6,135 nucleotides of DNA from Collinsella sp. (lineage in GTDB: Bacteria > Actinomycetota > Coriobacteriia > Coriobacteriales > Coriobacteriaceae), in contig DXZV01000109.1 in NCBI GenBank assembly GCA_019419485.1, positions 1-6,135 on the forward strand, in the 5' to 3' direction. The position numbers were made by a program, and so were the translations under genes. Of this stretch, positions 5,735 to 6,135 are shown one piece after another. How positions within the stretch are numbered: position 1 is the first letter of the stretch; every line of letters starts with the position of its first letter. The notes below the pieces were generated by a model, which had not been told where the DNA came from, ran no database searches, and worked only from the letters and a program-made list of their open reading frames with translations.

Positions 5735-6135
5735 TTGATCAGCATGATTCTCGGCCGCAAGATTGGCATGACCCAGGTTTGGGACGAGGACGACAACGTC
5801 GTTCCCGTCACGGTCATCCAGGCTGGCCCCTGCGCTGTCTCGCAGGTTAAAACTCAGGCAACCGACGGCTATGACGCCGTCCAGATCGGTTTCGGCGACA
5901 TCAAGGCCAAGAACGTGAACAAGCCCATGGCTGGTCACTTCGCCAAGGCTGGCGTCGAGCCTGTCCGTTTCCTTCGTGAGGTCCGCGTCGAGAACGGCGA
6001 GGAGCACAAGGTCGGCGAGGTCGTCACCGTCGCTGATTTCGCTGATGTCGAGAAGGTCGACGTCATCGGTACCTCCAAGGGTAAGGGCTTCCAGGGTCGC
6101 ATCAAGCGCTGGGGTCAGCGCCGCGGTCCTATGAC
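5735..6135 (+). CDS. rplC: 50S ribosomal protein L3, N-terminal part, 3' truncated
   Basis: The visible 133 codons encode the start of L3, an early-assembling 23S rRNA-binding protein close to the peptidyl transferase centre. The N-terminus ILGRKIGMTQVWDEDDNVVPVTVI is typical, and the window ends in the conserved KGKGFQGRIKRWGQRRGPMT, with about 75 more residues expected outside. I chose the TTG at 5735 over the ATG at 5744. It has a properly spaced GGGA, and it gives M-I-S-M before ILGRKIGMTQ, the same length as B. subtilis L3 (MTKG before ILGRKIGMTQ). Codons are strongly biased to GTC, GGC, AAG and GCT, as expected for a highly expressed gene. It is probably the first gene of a ribosomal-protein operon here, because no rpsJ is found upstream in this window. 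Confidence 0.95.
   Translation, partial: MISMILGRKIGMTQVWDEDDNVVPVTVIQAGPCAVSQVKTQATDGYDAVQIGFGDIKAKNVNKPMAGHFAKAGVEPVRFLREVRVENGEEHKVGEVVTVADFADVEKVDVIGTSKGKGFQGRIKRWGQRRGPM

Noticed and set aside
5611..5850. Plus-strand ORF of 79 codons across the rplC leader
   Set aside because: It overlaps the L3 start in another frame, has no ribosome binding site, and covers the structured leader.
5300..6007. Minus-strand ORF of 235 codons
   Set aside because: It runs antisense through rplC, its promoter and the palindrome. The part opposite rplC is a codon-bias shadow and the rest is translated repeat; no domain is visible.

Overview
The window is GC-rich and gene-dense, with every supported gene on the + strand. 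It looks like a chromosome segment of a high-GC Gram-positive gut-type bacterium. The fused acetyl-CoA carboxylase beta-alpha carboxyltransferase and the wording of the L3 N-terminus point to the Coriobacteriia (Collinsella-like). That placement is inferred from protein character, not from a search.

Layout. Positions 1-348 are the C-terminal end of biotin carboxylase (accC). It overlaps by 14 nt a single gene (335-2059) that encodes both carboxyltransferase halves, an AccD part with a zinc finger followed by an AccA part. Together they form the end of an acetyl-CoA carboxylase / fatty-acid synthesis operon. Forty nucleotides downstream is an EIIC-only PTS membrane protein of the glucose/beta-glucoside family (2100-3314). 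It has no EIIB or EIIA domain and apparently lacks the family's conserved membrane histidine. A good intrinsic terminator (3352-3384) closes this unit. Degenerate GACAAAGGG-type palindromic elements lie on both sides of the EIIC gene.

A second unit starts from a weak promoter near 3383-3411. It holds a cation diffusion facilitator with an N/D/D/D-type metal site (3464-4618, a probable manganese exporter) and, 39 nt later, a histidine phosphatase (4658-5284).

Positions 5285-5734 contain no convincing gene but are rich in structure. First comes a 151-nt near-palindrome (5323-5473) with perfect 41-bp arms and a nested inner hairpin. A TATACT -10 element follows at 5546. After it lies an untranslated leader of about 178 nt with two elaborate hairpins, ending at the start of ribosomal protein L3 (rplC, 5735 to the window end, truncated). 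The leader is a plausible ribosomal-protein autoregulatory element. No rpsJ (S10) gene precedes rplC here, although it does in most bacteria.

The most noteworthy items are the 151-nt palindrome, the structured rplC leader, the odd EIIC gene attached to the acc operon and the repeats that bracket it. None of these proves a new system from sequence alone.
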